DNA from: Orychophragmus violaceus | Lineage: Eukaryota > Streptophyta > Magnoliopsida > Brassicales > Brassicaceae | Direction of reading: 5' to 3' | DNA length: 64,000 nucleotides | NCBI GenBank assembly: GCA_030180135.1 | Contig: CM058240.1 | Location: 253,001 to 317,000, forward strand | Shown: positions 23,561 through 35,124 of the stretch, piece after piece | Position numbering within the stretch: position 1 is the stretch's first letter | Layout of the letters: every line of letters starts with the position of its first letter | The notes under the pieces: generated by a model | What the model was told of the DNA's origin: nothing | The model's input: the letters and a program-made list of their open reading frames with translations, nothing else | Databases searched by the model: none | Made by a program: the position numbers and the translations under genes

Positions 23561-25413
23561 TTACGAGCTTCTACCAATGTCTTTGCCTGAAAACTCCCCT
23601 GTCCCAAACACATCCATTCCACCGCCACTTCCGATTGAAGTTAACAGAGCAGACAACCCACCACCACCAGGATTATTACCTCCATTACCAACAGCTCTTC
23701 CCAATCCAAGAAAGTCAAGTGTTGTCTGCTTCGGACCAAACAGAGAAGAGTTCCCCATCATTAGCTCTTTCAGACCCGATCCGCTACCACCGCTGCTACA
23801 AGGTAGACCCAGCCCAAGACCAGACGCCAGATCATGACTGCTAAGTTCCATAGATGACGAGGTAGTTGACACTATCCCTAACCCACGAAGTAACGAACCT
23901 CCAGAGGCCGTTGAACCCATTTGAGCAGCTTTCTGGAGCAATGCAGTTGCTGACATTGCTGGTTGAGGAGGAAGAGGTGTTAGGAAATGTGGTGGTGGGT
24001 CTTGTATCGTTGGTCCGAACAAAGAAGGATTCGTTGAGAGACAGAGAGATATCGGTTCCAAGGAGGAAGATGGCGCGAATAGACTGGTGGAAGGAGTTGA
24101 GGAAGCATATAAACTAGGTGAAGCTGTCGATGATGCAAACATGTTTGCGTATATGCTGTTGTTGTTACTATGATCATCGCTTAGACTCGATGAGCTCACA
24201 TTGAAACCGATTGTTCTTGGAGTTTCCTCCATGATAACTTCAGGAGGATTGTTTTCTGGAGATTCTGAAAACAGAGGAGAGGAGGTCATGGATTATTAAC
24301 ATAAAGTTTGAGACTTTTTCGATCTAATAAATGTATAAACATTAAACTTCAAAGAAATATAACGGCGCTACAGACAAAACCAACTAAACTCCAACATCAC
24401 CAAACATAACATATAGATTCAGAAACTGTTCATGTGGCGACAAAATTCGAAGCAGAGAGTTTGTATTATGTACCTGAAGGAATCCTAATCGGCAAAACCG
24501 ATGAAGATACGACTTTGGTAGGCTCAGTGTCAACAGAAACAGTCGGTGCCGGAGCTAAAGCAACAGACGGCGGAGAAGGAGGAGGAGGTGGAGTAAGAGG
24601 AGGAGAAACAACGGCGGCTGGAGATTTCTGCTCAGGTTCTGGATGGTTCTTCTTGACTGTTTCTGGATTAAGCTTCTTATTTTGAGTATGATCCTTCGCA
24701 GTCTCTTCAGCCAATGCATCACAGAAAGCTCTGTGTGTAATGAAGCTATCTCTCCTGCAACCAATCCACAGGTTAGTAGTAAAATTCAGTCGAAAGATCA
24801 AAACTTTATCAAATCGTACCTAGAAAACAGAGTTCCACAATCACATCTATACTCCTTGGTGCCGCAAATCTTGGAATGAGCTTTCCAATCTGATTGAACA
24901 GCATACTTCTTCGAGCATTTATCACACTTCCATTTCTTCTCGCCGTGTTTCCGACAAAAGTGTTTCTTTATCCCAGTTAGATCTCCAAGAGCACGTGACG
25001 GGTCGTGATGAACACATCCTGCTACTGGACAAACATAGACTTTCTTCCTCACTTCTTTACTCGATCTCTGTCGAAGTTTCCATGGTAGATTGTGACCACG
25101 ACGGTGAAGCTGAAGATTCTGGTCTCGTTGAAACCCTTTGTTGCAGATTTCGCAGACGAATCTGTTTGTTGCCATAAGTGTTTTAGGTGACAAAGCTATC
25201 ACTTCCGCGTTTGGATCTGATGTTAACCAAACAAAATTATCAGTGAACCCGAAATTAAACTAAAACAAAGTTTTGATTTTTAAAAGTACCAGGCATTCCG
25301 GGGAGATTCCGTTTCTTCTTCACGATGGATTGCGGTGGTGGGTTTTGGTTTCCGGTTGACGAGACGCTTGCATCGCCGGAAACCGTCGAGGAGTTATCTA
25401 AATCTACCGGCAT
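23561..25413 (-). CDS. IDD1: INDETERMINATE-domain zinc-finger transcription factor IDD1/ENHYDROUS
   Basis: Four minus-strand exons, 25413-25290, 25216-24820, 24754-24474 and 24264-23561, join in phase to 501 residues (Arabidopsis IDD1 is about 500). The ID domain is complete. It has a KKKRNLPG nuclear signal near residue 35. Two C2H2 fingers follow (FVCEICNKGFQRDQNLQLHR; YVCPVAGCVHHDPSRALGD...H), then two C2HC fingers (WKCDKCSKKYAVQSDWKAHS; CDCGTLFSRRDSFITHRAFC, split by intron 2). The C terminus keeps both IDD signature motifs, MSATALLQKAAQMG and TTLDFLGLG. In Arabidopsis IDD1 promotes seed maturation with gibberellin and DELLA partners (family knowledge). The middle contains a Pro-rich run (PPLTPPPPPSPP) that looks lineage-specific. 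Confidence 0.93.
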
Positions 25414-26239
25414 CGGGAAAGATACAAAATTCGACCTTTTCCCCTCACAGATTCAACACAGAAAAGGTAAATCTCAGCTCGATCTTGGGATTTTAATCTT
25501 CTTCTTCTTCTCTATCTCTCCTCCTACTCTGTTCACTCTCTCTCTCTCTCTCTCTTCTTCAGCTACCAGTCAATCTGTTTTTATTAAAAGCTTCTTTTTT
25601 TTCCCTTTCCGCCACCAAACTTTTCTGATAACTCTCTCCTCCCCAGAAGGAAAAAATCAAAACTTCATTACCCAAGAAATATCTTAATCATTTAACCCAG
25701 AACTCTCTCTCTACACGCTTCCTCCATCCATCCACCGATCGGATTCAACGGCTGAGATTCCAACGGAGTTGAGTATCCGTACTCCGCCCTTCTTCCTGAT
25801 TTAGATCCTTTCTTTCTCTGAAGAATCACCGAAGAAAAACAAGGCGGCTTGGTTGTGAGACTTTGTGTGAAAGCTTCAATTTTTTTTCTTTGGTTTGTCC
25901 GAGACAAAGGAGCCTTCTTTATTTTCTCTCTCCTTTGAGACAATTATACTACTTTTTTTTCTTCTCACCTTTTCAGCCTTTTAAAAAATATTTAATAATC
26001 TTATGGACTTTCTTTTCTCTTCACCCATTTGGATCTTTCAGAGATAGAAATCTTTTTTCCCCTCTTGTTCTATTCTCGATCGGATTTTGTTCTTCAAGGG
26101 TTTGTTTGTTCTGTCCGATCGTTTTGTGTATATGCTTAAGCTTTGCTTCCGATCGCATCTGCTCTTATTTGGGTTTATTTGCTTGGGTTTGCCGATCGGA
26201 ATTTTTGTTTATATACGGCTCGATCTTAATAATCCCAAA

Positions 26240-26843
26240 AGCTTTCTATGGCCGATAAATTTCCGACTCATCGGACTCTTCCGGCTTGGCTCCGGTTTCC
26301 CTCGCTTGCGAGGACTACGATCTTCTTCCCTTTCTCTCTCATCGCGACGGCTCCTCCTGCTTGGATTGTAAGGTGCTCTTCTCTCGATCTTCGGGTCTCA
26401 AGGATTAATATCGTGGTCGTGTACCACTGCTTTGAGGAAAGCTTTAGTGGACTCAGTCGGATTTCGATCCTGACGGTGGCGGCGTCTCCCTGGTCTCGGC
26501 GGTTTTTAGTTGAGTTTCCTCACCTGATTTCTTTGGTTGCAGGTTGATTGAGCGGCGGTTTCAGGAAGTTAAGATCGGCAAGCGGCTCTTGACGATTTCA
26601 GTAAGATGGACTGGTCGGCGCAATCTCCTTTCCTCGACGGGTGTTGGCGCTCCCTGGCGGTTCTTCCACCGAGCTTCGCGGCGTCTGCATGCCGGAGTAA
26701 CTCCGGTGTTGACACGTGGCTATCATCCCCCGTGTTGTTCTTATCTTCACGCGTTGTCTCTTTTGCTTACTGTTTTGGGCTTGACCCGTTTGTAATTCTG
26801 AATTCGGCCCATGAATTCTATCTGACGACAAAAAAAAAAAAAA
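26240..26843 (+). mobile_element. Poly(A)-tailed retroposon-like unit, 5' end unresolved
   Basis: GC-rich (relative to flanks) non-coding block ending ...ctatctgacgac followed by 14 A at 26830-26843. The 3' end is like those of the other poly(A) retroposons in the window. I could not find a target duplication, so the 5' boundary is a guess, and the unit might be a 5'-truncated copy. Confidence 0.4.
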
Positions 26844-26880
26844 TCTGATTTTTTTATTTATTCCCATGCAGAATATTAAA

Positions 26881-26947
26881 TTTAAATAAATAAATAAAGC
26901 ACCAAACTGTTGATAAAAAATAAATAAATAAAGCACCAAACTGTTGA
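26881..26947 (+). repeat. 33-bp tandem duplication
   Basis: Two copies of a unit aaataaataaataaag + caccaaactgttga, separated by a few bases. Confidence 0.7.
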
Positions 26948-27977
26948 GTAAAATGGAGAAAGTAATAATTTTTGACCATTTTATCAAAAAGGGAAAAAAT
27001 AATCATAGACTATGGTGTACTGAGGAAATTTGCATGTGAATTTATGCAGAGCCCAATGAATGCAATATCAGGAATTTATTCGTTTTCTATTGTACATGTT
27101 ACGTAATCCACTGACCAAGTATTTAATATCGTGTATGTATGACCAGAAAATTTATGAAACTTTATAGAAGTTTTCACCTTTTCTTTTTCAGAGTAATTTT
27201 ATTGTGTTAAATACGGATCAGATTGCTAGGAACTTAGGTAGCCTAGGATTATGAGGACTCGTTTGCGACCAAACTTTTAGTTGTTGACAAAAAAAACAAC
27301 AACTAAACATTCAGCTGCCGACCGGAAAACTAAATTCTAAATATAAGTTTTTTTCACTAGAAATTTATCCATATATTAATAAAAAATGTGACTGTCGAAT
27401 ACATTTTTTTAAATCAAACCAAAAAAATTAAAACCGGTTATGAAAGAATAATATTGGAGACAAACAACAAACAACAAACAACCATAATACCTAGGACCAT
27501 TAGGCACTACAAATTAGCAACAACAATAAACCAGCAGGTTTATGTTGTTAAAACGAATATGATGTTCTAAATATTAGTAAAACAACTTCTAATACTATGT
27601 TGTTAAACGAATAGCAACTCCGGAAAATTAAATGTTAACCCGGTTTTACCGTGGATTTTGTCGTGTAGCAAAATGTTTGAAATCGCATTTTGTTTTGTTC
27701 TTTCTTTTGGTAATTCTGATTAGCGAAACTATATAAATATATAAACCATTTAATGCAATGTTTCGTCTGATTTTATTGACTTTGACCTTTTGGTGTTATT
27801 CGTTCAGCTTTTATTTAACGTTTTTATTGCCTTGTAGGCGTCTAGGATGCTCAGATGTTGCGACGTGTTATTGTTTGTCAGAGCTGCATCCGTAGATAAA
27901 CATGACGAGGACAGTCGGAAGAAAGAAAAGCAATCCAGCTTGGATTTTGCTTACTGTTACACCGCTGCACCCCTTAA

Positions 27978-28759
27978 TATTTTTTCATTTTTTTTTTAAC
28001 ACTCTTATTGTTGGTTTCATTAAAAGGCCAAAAGACCGAGATGATGTACAAAGAAACCCACCCGACCCAGTTACATTTGCGTAAAAGTTAAGCCCAATAG
28101 ACAGACCCAAGAGATGGATCGACAGTCGAAAAAGGGCCACGTGGCTGAACCAGAAGGTAGCACGCTTCACGCAAGAGCCGGATAAGCCGCCACGTTGACA
28201 CCAACCAATCCACCGATTGATTCACGCGCCACCGCCGAATGTCGTCATGCACATCATCGGAGAACCCCTTGCAACAGAATCAACCGAAGCAAGGCTAGAT
28301 CGGTTTCATGGCCGCCGTGAGAATGAACTCCCAGGAAACAAATTTCCTCACCTTAACCCTAGGCACAATCAGAAGCTTCGTCTTGGACCCCGAAGGTGTT
28401 CGCCGGAAACATGAACGGCAAGTCGACGAAGAAATTAGTCCTATCATGCTGCTAAGAATTAAGCCACAGAGAATCATAAAACCGATTAGATGCAAACCGG
28501 AGAAAACACGCAATCCCCTGAAGAAAGGAGAGAACAAACAAAAGAAATCCATACTTAGCTAAGAACTAAGATGGAAAATTATTGTCCGATCAAATCGGAA
28601 TAGACAAAGGACAGTGACATATAAGACAAAAGCAAAGGGATGAGTCGCATGAAGTCATATTCCTCCTCCTGAAAGATATTAGTCCGTGAAGAAGGAAGAA
28701 CATAGACAAATCTCTCTCACTAGAAAGAGAGAGAAGCGACTCCTATTTTTTCATTTTTT
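27978..28759 (-). mobile_element. Poly(A) retroposon on the minus strand with 16-bp target duplication
   Basis: The 16-mer tattttttcatttttt occurs at 27978-27993 (continuing in extra T, the minus-strand poly(A)) and at 28744-28759. Between them lie about 750 bp of non-coding, balanced-composition DNA. Its 5' end on the minus strand starts ggagtcgcttctctctc. The frames at 27902-28562 are not coherent with any protein family. Interpreted as a Sadhu/SINE-like retroposon; the low-complexity duplication lowers certainty a little. Confidence 0.6.
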
Positions 28760-29299
28760 AAGTAATTTTTTTTTCATTATCATAGGAAAATAGTTAAAGT
28801 TAAAGTAAAATACTAATCTATTATTATTGTAAGAAAACAAATTTGATATACATTTTGTCATTTATCAACGAGTTAAGATATCTCATTACAAAAAGAATAC
28901 AAGCATTAATTTTATAATCTTCACTGCCATGTAATAACTAAATTCAAATAATGAAAATGAAAATGAAAATGAGAAATTAATCATATATTCATTCTATGAT
29001 ATTTGAATTTATATAAGATATATTAGTGACACTAATATAAATTTAATGTTATTTTATAAATTGACAATATACTAGTATTAATTGTATGTTAAATCTAAAT
29101 AGGTTTAGTGATGTGAATTAGTAATTAACATGAATTTTTTTTAATACTATAACTATTTTAAATCGTGATTATGTGAAATTTATGAATTTATTTTCGTTTA
29201 TTGTATATTCTTTCGGTATTTTATATATTGTCACAAATATAGCATCAAAGAAGAAAAATTATAAAAATAACACAAAAACATGTTTTGTCATTAAATTAG

Positions 29300-29395
29300 C
29301 CATAATCCTAAACCTTAAATATTAAACTCTAAATCCTAAATAATAAACTCTAAATCCTAAATACTAAACCCTAAATCATAAATATAAACCTTAAA
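29300..29395 (+). repeat. Degenerate telomere-like repeats
   Basis: About eight imperfect units of the type aaac(c/t)ctaaat. Too degenerate and too short to be a telomere; such arrays occur inside small elements and interstitially in Brassicaceae. Confidence 0.6.
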
Positions 29396-29814
29396 TTATA
29401 TAATGCTATAAAAGTTTTTATAATTAAAATAATATTAAAAATGTTAATTATTTTTGTTAGTGCTATATTTATGATAAAGTGTGTTTTTATGCTATTTTTT
29501 GCATTTTCTCTTCATACAAACGTCCATTAGAACTAGCATTTGACTTTACAAACATACATATTAATTAACTTGTGTCACATTTTATTGCTGTCCAATGTTA
29601 GTTTCAAATGAAGAATTATTTAGGCTTACATGGGTCCCTTAATAGACACACTATTCTGCCAGCTTGCATATTCCTTAGCATATGGTCCATTAAAACAAGC
29701 AGTTCCAACCACTAGTATCCAATAATCTTAAAGAAGAGAATTATCATATTTGTTTTAATAATCTTGTATTGTTGTTTGATGATCTTGTTACCCAATATAA
29801 ACTAATATTTTAAA

Positions 29815-29995
29815 TATAAATATCATATTTCAGTTAGTTTGGATATCTATTCGATACTTAATTTGGTTTTAATTCGATTTTATTATTTTGGTTAAAAAAA
29901 TTTAGAAACCATACGAATATTTACAAAATTTGGATCGGTTTTGGTTTCGATTTTTTCGGTCGGTTCGATTTGATTCTTCGGTTTTTACATCTAGG
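29815..29995 (+). repeat. Dispersed cggtt-rich repeat, copy 2
   Basis: Same order of blocks as 23150-23330 (see that entry). Confidence 0.5.
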
Positions 29996-30434
29996 CCTAA
30001 TACTAATATACTTGCAAACATAAATCTGAAATATTTGCATGTTATTTGTATGTCTGGTTAGAATTAATTTTCTTCTATATTCATTTGTTTGAAATTGCTA
30101 TTGTCTGTGATATTTTGGGTTGGGCCAATTATTGAAAAGGACAAGGCTGACTCTGGGTTTGAATGAGTAGCCCCCATGGAAGTTATGTTCATTTACCACA
30201 CATTATTCATTTAAGATTTATATATATTTGCCTACAGAAAGATATGGTTCAAATTGTTTGTCCAAAAATGGACACATGAACATCCTCCGGTTTCACACTA
30301 ATAAGCATGACATAACTACATATTTGTTTGGGTAGCGCACTTGTAGCCAATGAGTGCTTGGCTGGTATCGAGTGAGCTAAAGTAGTTGAGTAGCTTAAGA
30401 ATGAATGTCCTCTGTATGGAACACTAAAGATAAA

Positions 30435-30997
30435 TGTAAGATCTCAACTCGTTCTATCCGAGAATAGAAAGAGTTTTAGGGTTTGTGAATTAGGGATTCT
30501 AAAAGAAGGATTAATGAACGCGGTGAGATGAAGGAAATTAGGGTTTTTAGCCGGCGTTTCCAAGTCGGAAGCCGGTAAAGACTGGTTGTAAAGTCGCCGG
30601 AGAGATTTTAGGTCAAAAGTCGCTCTAAAGTCTCCCAAGCCGAAAATATTAAGAAAAGCGTATCCTTTCATTCATTCATAAGGTTCCCTTATATAAGGTT
30701 CCCTTATATAAGGTTACAAGTCGGCTATCAATAAAAGGAAAATAAGAAATATCTACGAATATTTCCTAATATCCCGATTCTAACGGGATATGGAATATTT
30801 CCATATTATTGATGTCGGCGAGCCGCCTTGGTCTTCTTGATCGAACACCCTCCAAAAACCCTAATGTAAGCCGGTCGCTCCAAGTCCAGTTTAACCTAAG
30901 TTTTACCGTCTTGGGCCTTTTACCGACTTTCCATTACTGGGCCGACCTATACTCATGAATAGGCCTTTTTAGGAAAGTGCTAATCTTGACTCCAACA
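30435..30997 (-). repeat. 3' LTR (563 bp)
   Basis: Differs from the other LTR by a tandem duplication of the 15-mer aggttcccttatata (30681-30710) and one substitution (A at 30748, G at 41250). The small frame at 30444-30671 is identical LTR sequence in both copies and is not a gene. Confidence 0.95.
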
Positions 30998-31318
30998 ATA
31001 AGCCCCCCCCCCCAGTGTGGCGACTTTTATTCAAGTCGTCAATGCGAAGGTTAACTTACGGTCTTAAGAGATGAGTTTGTAGGCCCATTAGTCGACGAGC
31101 TATGCTCTCCTAGGCCCATTGTGCTTAGGCTAGCTCCGTACTTTATAGGAGCTTTTCCGGCTCGGTTCAAGATGAACGCAATCTTCATGGTTAGGTTCAA
31201 TCCGATGGAGACCAATGGTTGAACCGAAATAGATTTCTGGTTCGATTTATCGGTTTGATGCGAGATACGAAGCGTCGCCTAGGTAATTATTACCTCGATT
31301 CTTGCGCCGTCATTTTCA

Positions 31319-31327
31319 TTATAAAAG
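31319..31327 (+). promoter_or_regulatory. TATA box of the retrotransposon antisense gene
   Basis: TTATAAAAG followed by a C-rich putative start region and an approximately 150-nt leader ending at the ATG 31511. It faces plus, opposite to gag-pol, so the antisense gene appears to have its own promoter outside the LTR. Confidence 0.55.
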
Positions 31328-31510
31328 GACCCCTCACACTCTTCACTTCTTCATTTTTGCGTGGTGTGAAGAAGCTTAAAGGTAATTTATTCTCTCTAGC
31401 CTTTTTATTTTCCGACCATCTCTCCGTCGCTGCTCCGCCTTAGATCTTTTAGGTTGTTAGATCGAATCCTGTTTTATCACTCGTGTTCTTCGTCTGTTCT
31501 TCAACGAACC

Positions 31511-34098
31511 ATGTCTTTGATCCGCTGTTCCTCAAGCAAAGATAAGGAAATTGTTTCCGTTTCATCTGCGGATGATTCTCCAAGTCGTCAATCCACTTCT
31601 AGTACTTCATCCGTCTTGGGAGACCAGTCCGTTTGTTTTAAAGTTGAAGACCTCCAACTTCGTTGCGAGACATCTCGTCAAGCCGGCGCTGTTGAGAGTT
31701 CTGGCCGGGAGGAGTTAATCATACCTCAGCTGCAGGATTTTGATGATGGTGAGGATGATGTCGATGCGAATCAAGTCGATTCCGAGGGCGATGTTTCTCC
31801 TTCGTTGCCGGTTGATCCTTATGAAAGTTTCAGTAACATTTTGGGTACCAAGTCGACTGCATCTACGGTGAGGTCCATGCTTCAAGACTGTGGAGCAGAC
31901 CCAAAGATTAAAGTCATTATTCCCTTTCCGCTTGACCGTCCTTGGAATCCGCCTGCGGGGTACATGACCCTCTACGAGTCATACTTCATCAACACTGACA
32001 CCGGGGGAAGCCGTTGTTGGTTTCCTCTACCCGACTTGCTGATTTCGTACTGTCATCGTCGAGAGATCGCCATCTCCCAATTGTCAGCCGTTGCAGTTCG
32101 CCATATGGTTGGTCTTTTGGTGTTAGGGGCCGAAGCCGGTATCACGATAACTGCACAGATTTTCGAGGAAATGACGTCGGTTAATCGCATGAAAGCCACC
32201 AATCCAGGGTGTTTCACGGTTCGGTTCAAGAGCGGCAACCGAGTTCTGACAGATGCGCCTAACAAGATTAATAATTGGCAACGGTCCTATTTTTTTGTTG
32301 AAATGTCACCATTAGTTGTTCCTGACGAACTCAAGGGACTTATCAGGACGTCTTGGAACACGGATTATGGTAGATGTCGTCCCAAATTTGCTATCTTTTG
32401 ATCTCGATAATTTACTTAATTCTTTTTCATCTTTGCAGTGCAACATCCCTTCCTGAAGCCGTATCCCGACAACTACTTCCCCATTCTTGAGCAGATTCAA
32501 TCTCTCGGCTTACGCAAGTGGTCGGACCTTACTCGTGAGCGTATCAATAAATTCCTTCCAAAGATCTCCGAAGGTTTTGTATAGTTTTTTTTTGTTATGG
32601 CGTTCTTTTCCCTGCTCCCTCCTGATCGTCTGTCTGTTAATGCAGTCAAGTGGGATACCAAGACGAAAGTTACCCCTGAAGAGCTTGTCAAGCCAAGGAG
32701 GATGGGAAAAGTCAAGAGAATTGATTCCGTGGATTACTCCAAAGAGATCTCGTCAAAGCCTTCTTCTTCCTCCAAGTCGTCAAAGGACAAGAACAAGGCT
32801 CCTTCTCAGGGCGGCATTCGTCCTGATGTTAATACGACGTCGACTCCCCCAGTGGTGAATCCTCCCAGTCTTCCTCCCAAAGTTCCATCAAGGAAGAGAC
32901 TTGTTGACGATAAGTTGGTTCAGGATAAGCCATCTAAGTCATCCAAGACGGGTAAATCGGTCGAGGATGCTTCTGCCGAGATGGCGGTTGTCGACGAGCC
33001 TGCCAAACTAAAGGATCCGTGGCAGCGCTTCTATAAGTTCAAGGGGACTGTCCCTGACTCGTCTGGCGGCTTGAAACCTTTTGAGTCTAACAAGGAGCTT
33101 GTTTTGGCGCGTCCCAGGCGTGCAGTGAAGGAGGGAGAGGTGCGCCCTTCAATCCACAACTTCGCTTATCAGTATGAGAGCGAGGTTCCTTTTATCAACA
33201 ATCCCCGGGCATGCTTTGATATGCTGACGTGTGTGAGGGGGAACGAGTCGGACTGGCCGGTCTTGGAGGAGTTGCCTCATTCGGATGCCATCGTCCGGTT
33301 GAAGCACGCTGAGGCTACCGTAAGTTTTAAACCCCTTTTTTTTGAAGTTAATTTTTATATTGCTTGCCGAGATAACATTCTTCTTGCTATTTTCAGATGA
33401 TCGCGGCTTCTAACCGTGTTGCCTTGGAGAGTTCCTGGGCTCAAAAGAAGCTGGCTGACGCGGTCACTAAGCGGGATGATCTTCTCAAAAAGATCAAAGA
33501 GGAGAAGAAAGTACTGGAAGAGAACATGCTGGTCCTCGAAGGTAAACTCAAGCAGGCTGAGGAGAAGTCGAAGGCCGACTTTCTCAAGTTCGAGTCGGAG
33601 AAGGAAAGGGAAAGAGTCGAAGCCGCGGTCAGGACGAAGGCGCAGACTCATTTTGACCTCGTTCGGCGTTACATTAAGGACCAGGAGGGTGCTGTTGCTC
33701 TTCAGGTTAAGCAGGCTCAGATTTCTGGGCTTAAGAAGTGTTTGATTACACTTAGCGAGCAGGGCGTGCCAATTCCTCAGGATGTTTTGGACAAGGTCGC
33801 CGCAGACGAGATTGCGGCTAACGCGGAGCTTGACGACATGGAGGTCGTAACGAAGGAGGAGCTCACACTTGTTCTCTCTCCATTGCGTCATCCTCTTCTT
33901 AATCGTTCCTACGACTCCCCTCCCCCTGTTCCGTCGAATGTCGACCAATTCGGAACAAACCATGGGATAATCCCGGAGGCGGTCCCTGCTGGTCTTGTCT
34001 CGTCCGTCCGTTCAGAGGTCGCGTCCTTGGCCCAGGATCAGAACGTTGAGAAGAGTGGAACTGATGAAGCTAAGAAGTCGACGACTGACGCTATTTGA
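31511..34098 (+). CDS. Antisense gene of the LTR retrotransposon (spliced, putative 'gypsy-type transposon' protein)
   Basis: Four exons, 31511-32369, 32439-32573, 32646-33319 and 33397-34098, all with GT-AG introns, join in phase to 789 residues. It runs opposite to gag-pol. The N-terminal ~110 residues are Ser/Asp-rich. A globular domain with IPFPLDRPWNPPAGYMTLYE, WFPLPDLLISYC and WQRSYFFVE resembles the plant 'putative gypsy type transposon' family (Pfam Transposase_28, from memory). A Lys/Ser/Pro-rich linker follows. The last ~240 residues are a long charged coiled coil (LKKIKEEKKVLEEN..., VAADEIAANAEL). Such extra antisense genes are known in Tat elements, but their role is not. No catalytic motif of a transposase is visible. 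The long coiled coil suggests a structural or partner-binding role (inference). Confidence 0.8.
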
Positions 34099-34309
34099 GG
34101 AGGCCTTTTTAAAGTTTATTTTTTTTGTTTTGCTTTTGTAAACCTTCGTTTGTATTTAAGCTCTAAACTTAATGAAATGGCTGCTTTAGATTTGGATCAC
34201 GTCGCATTAAAAATATTCTGGGTAACCAAGTAGTGATTTTTTGAATAATCGAACTAATGTTGGTTTGTTTGTTTAGTGAGTCTAGAACTTTTTCATTTAG
34301 AAGCTCACC

Positions 34310-34475
34310 ACCAAACATGAACTAATCTCGAATTAACGATTTAGCCACTTCACATAGTCCGACTAATCTCGTATTAAGTTTGTCGTCAAATTTTAAACGA
34401 TTTAGCGACTTTAGGTAGTCGGACTAATCTCGTTTTAAGTTTGTCGTCAAATAAACGATTTAGGGACTTTTGCCG
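34310..34475 (+). repeat. About 60-bp direct repeats within the retrotransposon
   Basis: Three degenerate copies of (gactaatctcg-ttaagtttgtcgtcaaat-aaacgatttagcgactt) lie between the end of the antisense gene and the 22-bp array. Part of the rapidly evolving untranslated region typical for this lineage. Confidence 0.7.
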
Positions 34476-34689
34476 TAAGGCGGTTTTTGCGAGACTAAAT
34501 GCTCGGCTTTGTTCTAAGGGCGGGAGAATGCGCGAGTCTTTTATGCTCGACTTATTTGTTATCTCCTTCCGCGAAGAATTTGCGGGACGGATCCCGGCTT
34601 TTCCTTACCACGATGTGCACCTCGTGTGTAAGGAAGACCACGCCTCTGGCCAGGAGGCATGATGCTAATGATGCGAGTCGTTTTGCTCG

Positions 34690-34903
34690 TCTTTTTGCGA
34701 GTTGATACTCGACTTTTTTGCGAGTTGATACTCGGCTTTTTGCGAGTTGATACTCGGCTTTTTGCGAGTTGGTACTCGGCTTTTTGCGAGTTGATACTCG
34801 GCTTTTTGCGAGTTGGTACTCGGCTTTTTGCGAGTTGATACTCGGCTTTTTGCGAGTTGGTACTCGGCTTTTTGCGAGTTGATATACTCGGCTTTTTGCG
34901 TAC
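34690..34903 (+). repeat. Minisatellite with 22-bp unit in the retrotransposon
   Basis: About nine to ten head-to-tail copies of ctttttgcgagttgatactcgg. From the fourth copy on, gttgatactc and gttggtactc variants alternate strictly, so the array has grown as 44-bp dimers. Tat elements are known to carry variable tandem repeats here, which can seed satellite DNA. Confidence 0.85.
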
Positions 34904-35074
34904 CATCAAATATTTGAATATTTATGAAAAGACTTACCTGATTTTTGGCTTTGCTTGTCTTTCAAGACGGTAATTTATCTGAAAAATAAAGATTTTATTA
35001 GATTTGTGACTGTGCCGGTAAAGGCTGCCTACGTATCCTCCGAGGAAGAATCAAGTCACTCGTAGTTCATAGTA

Positions 35075-35076
<2 letters not shown>

Positions 35077-35113
<37 letters not shown>
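35077..35113 (-). repeat. Poly(A) tract of 37 on the minus strand, 11 nt after pol stop
   Basis: An uninterrupted run of 37 T on plus (A on the coding strand), only 11 bases downstream of the pol stop codon. It is too long and clean for chance. It may be replication slippage of an A-rich spot or a captured poly(A) tail. Confidence 0.75.
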
Positions 35114-35116
<3 letters not shown>

Positions 35117-35124
35117 TTGCCGTT

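Larger units (their letters stand above)
25414..27977. other. IDD1 upstream region and retroposon-like DNA
   Basis: The first ~500 bp hold CT/GA microsatellites (about 25540-25560), likely IDD1 leader and promoter. The 26240-26845 part is GC-richer, ends in a poly(A) run of 14 and resembles a non-coding retroposon. A 33-bp near-tandem duplication lies at 26881-26947. Frames across this stretch are T-rich and resemble no protein family known to me. Confidence 0.5.
28760..30429. other. AT-rich intergenic DNA with repeat remnants
   Basis: No gene. It contains degenerate telomere-like aaaccctaaa/aaatcctaaa repeats (29300-29395). These lie between inverted stretches (caaatatagcat about 29238 and tgctatattta about 29461) that suggest a small MITE. 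It also holds copy 2 of the cggtt-rich repeat (29815-29995). Confidence 0.5.

Noticed and set aside
26079..26100. Imperfect target duplication for the 26240-26843 retroposon
   Set aside because: ggattttgtt versus tgattttttt has too many mismatches in T-rich DNA to set a boundary.
29300..29395. Interstitial telomere
   Set aside because: Units are degenerate (aaatcctaaat, aaaccttaaat) and lie between inverted motifs, so this is element-internal, not a telomere remnant.
30444..30671. 75-codon frame repeated exactly at 40961-41188
   Set aside because: It is LTR sequence present twice because the LTRs are near-identical; no protein evidence.
34690..34903. CRISPR-like regular repeat array
   Set aside because: No unique spacers; the units are directly adjacent, and the setting is a plant retrotransposon.
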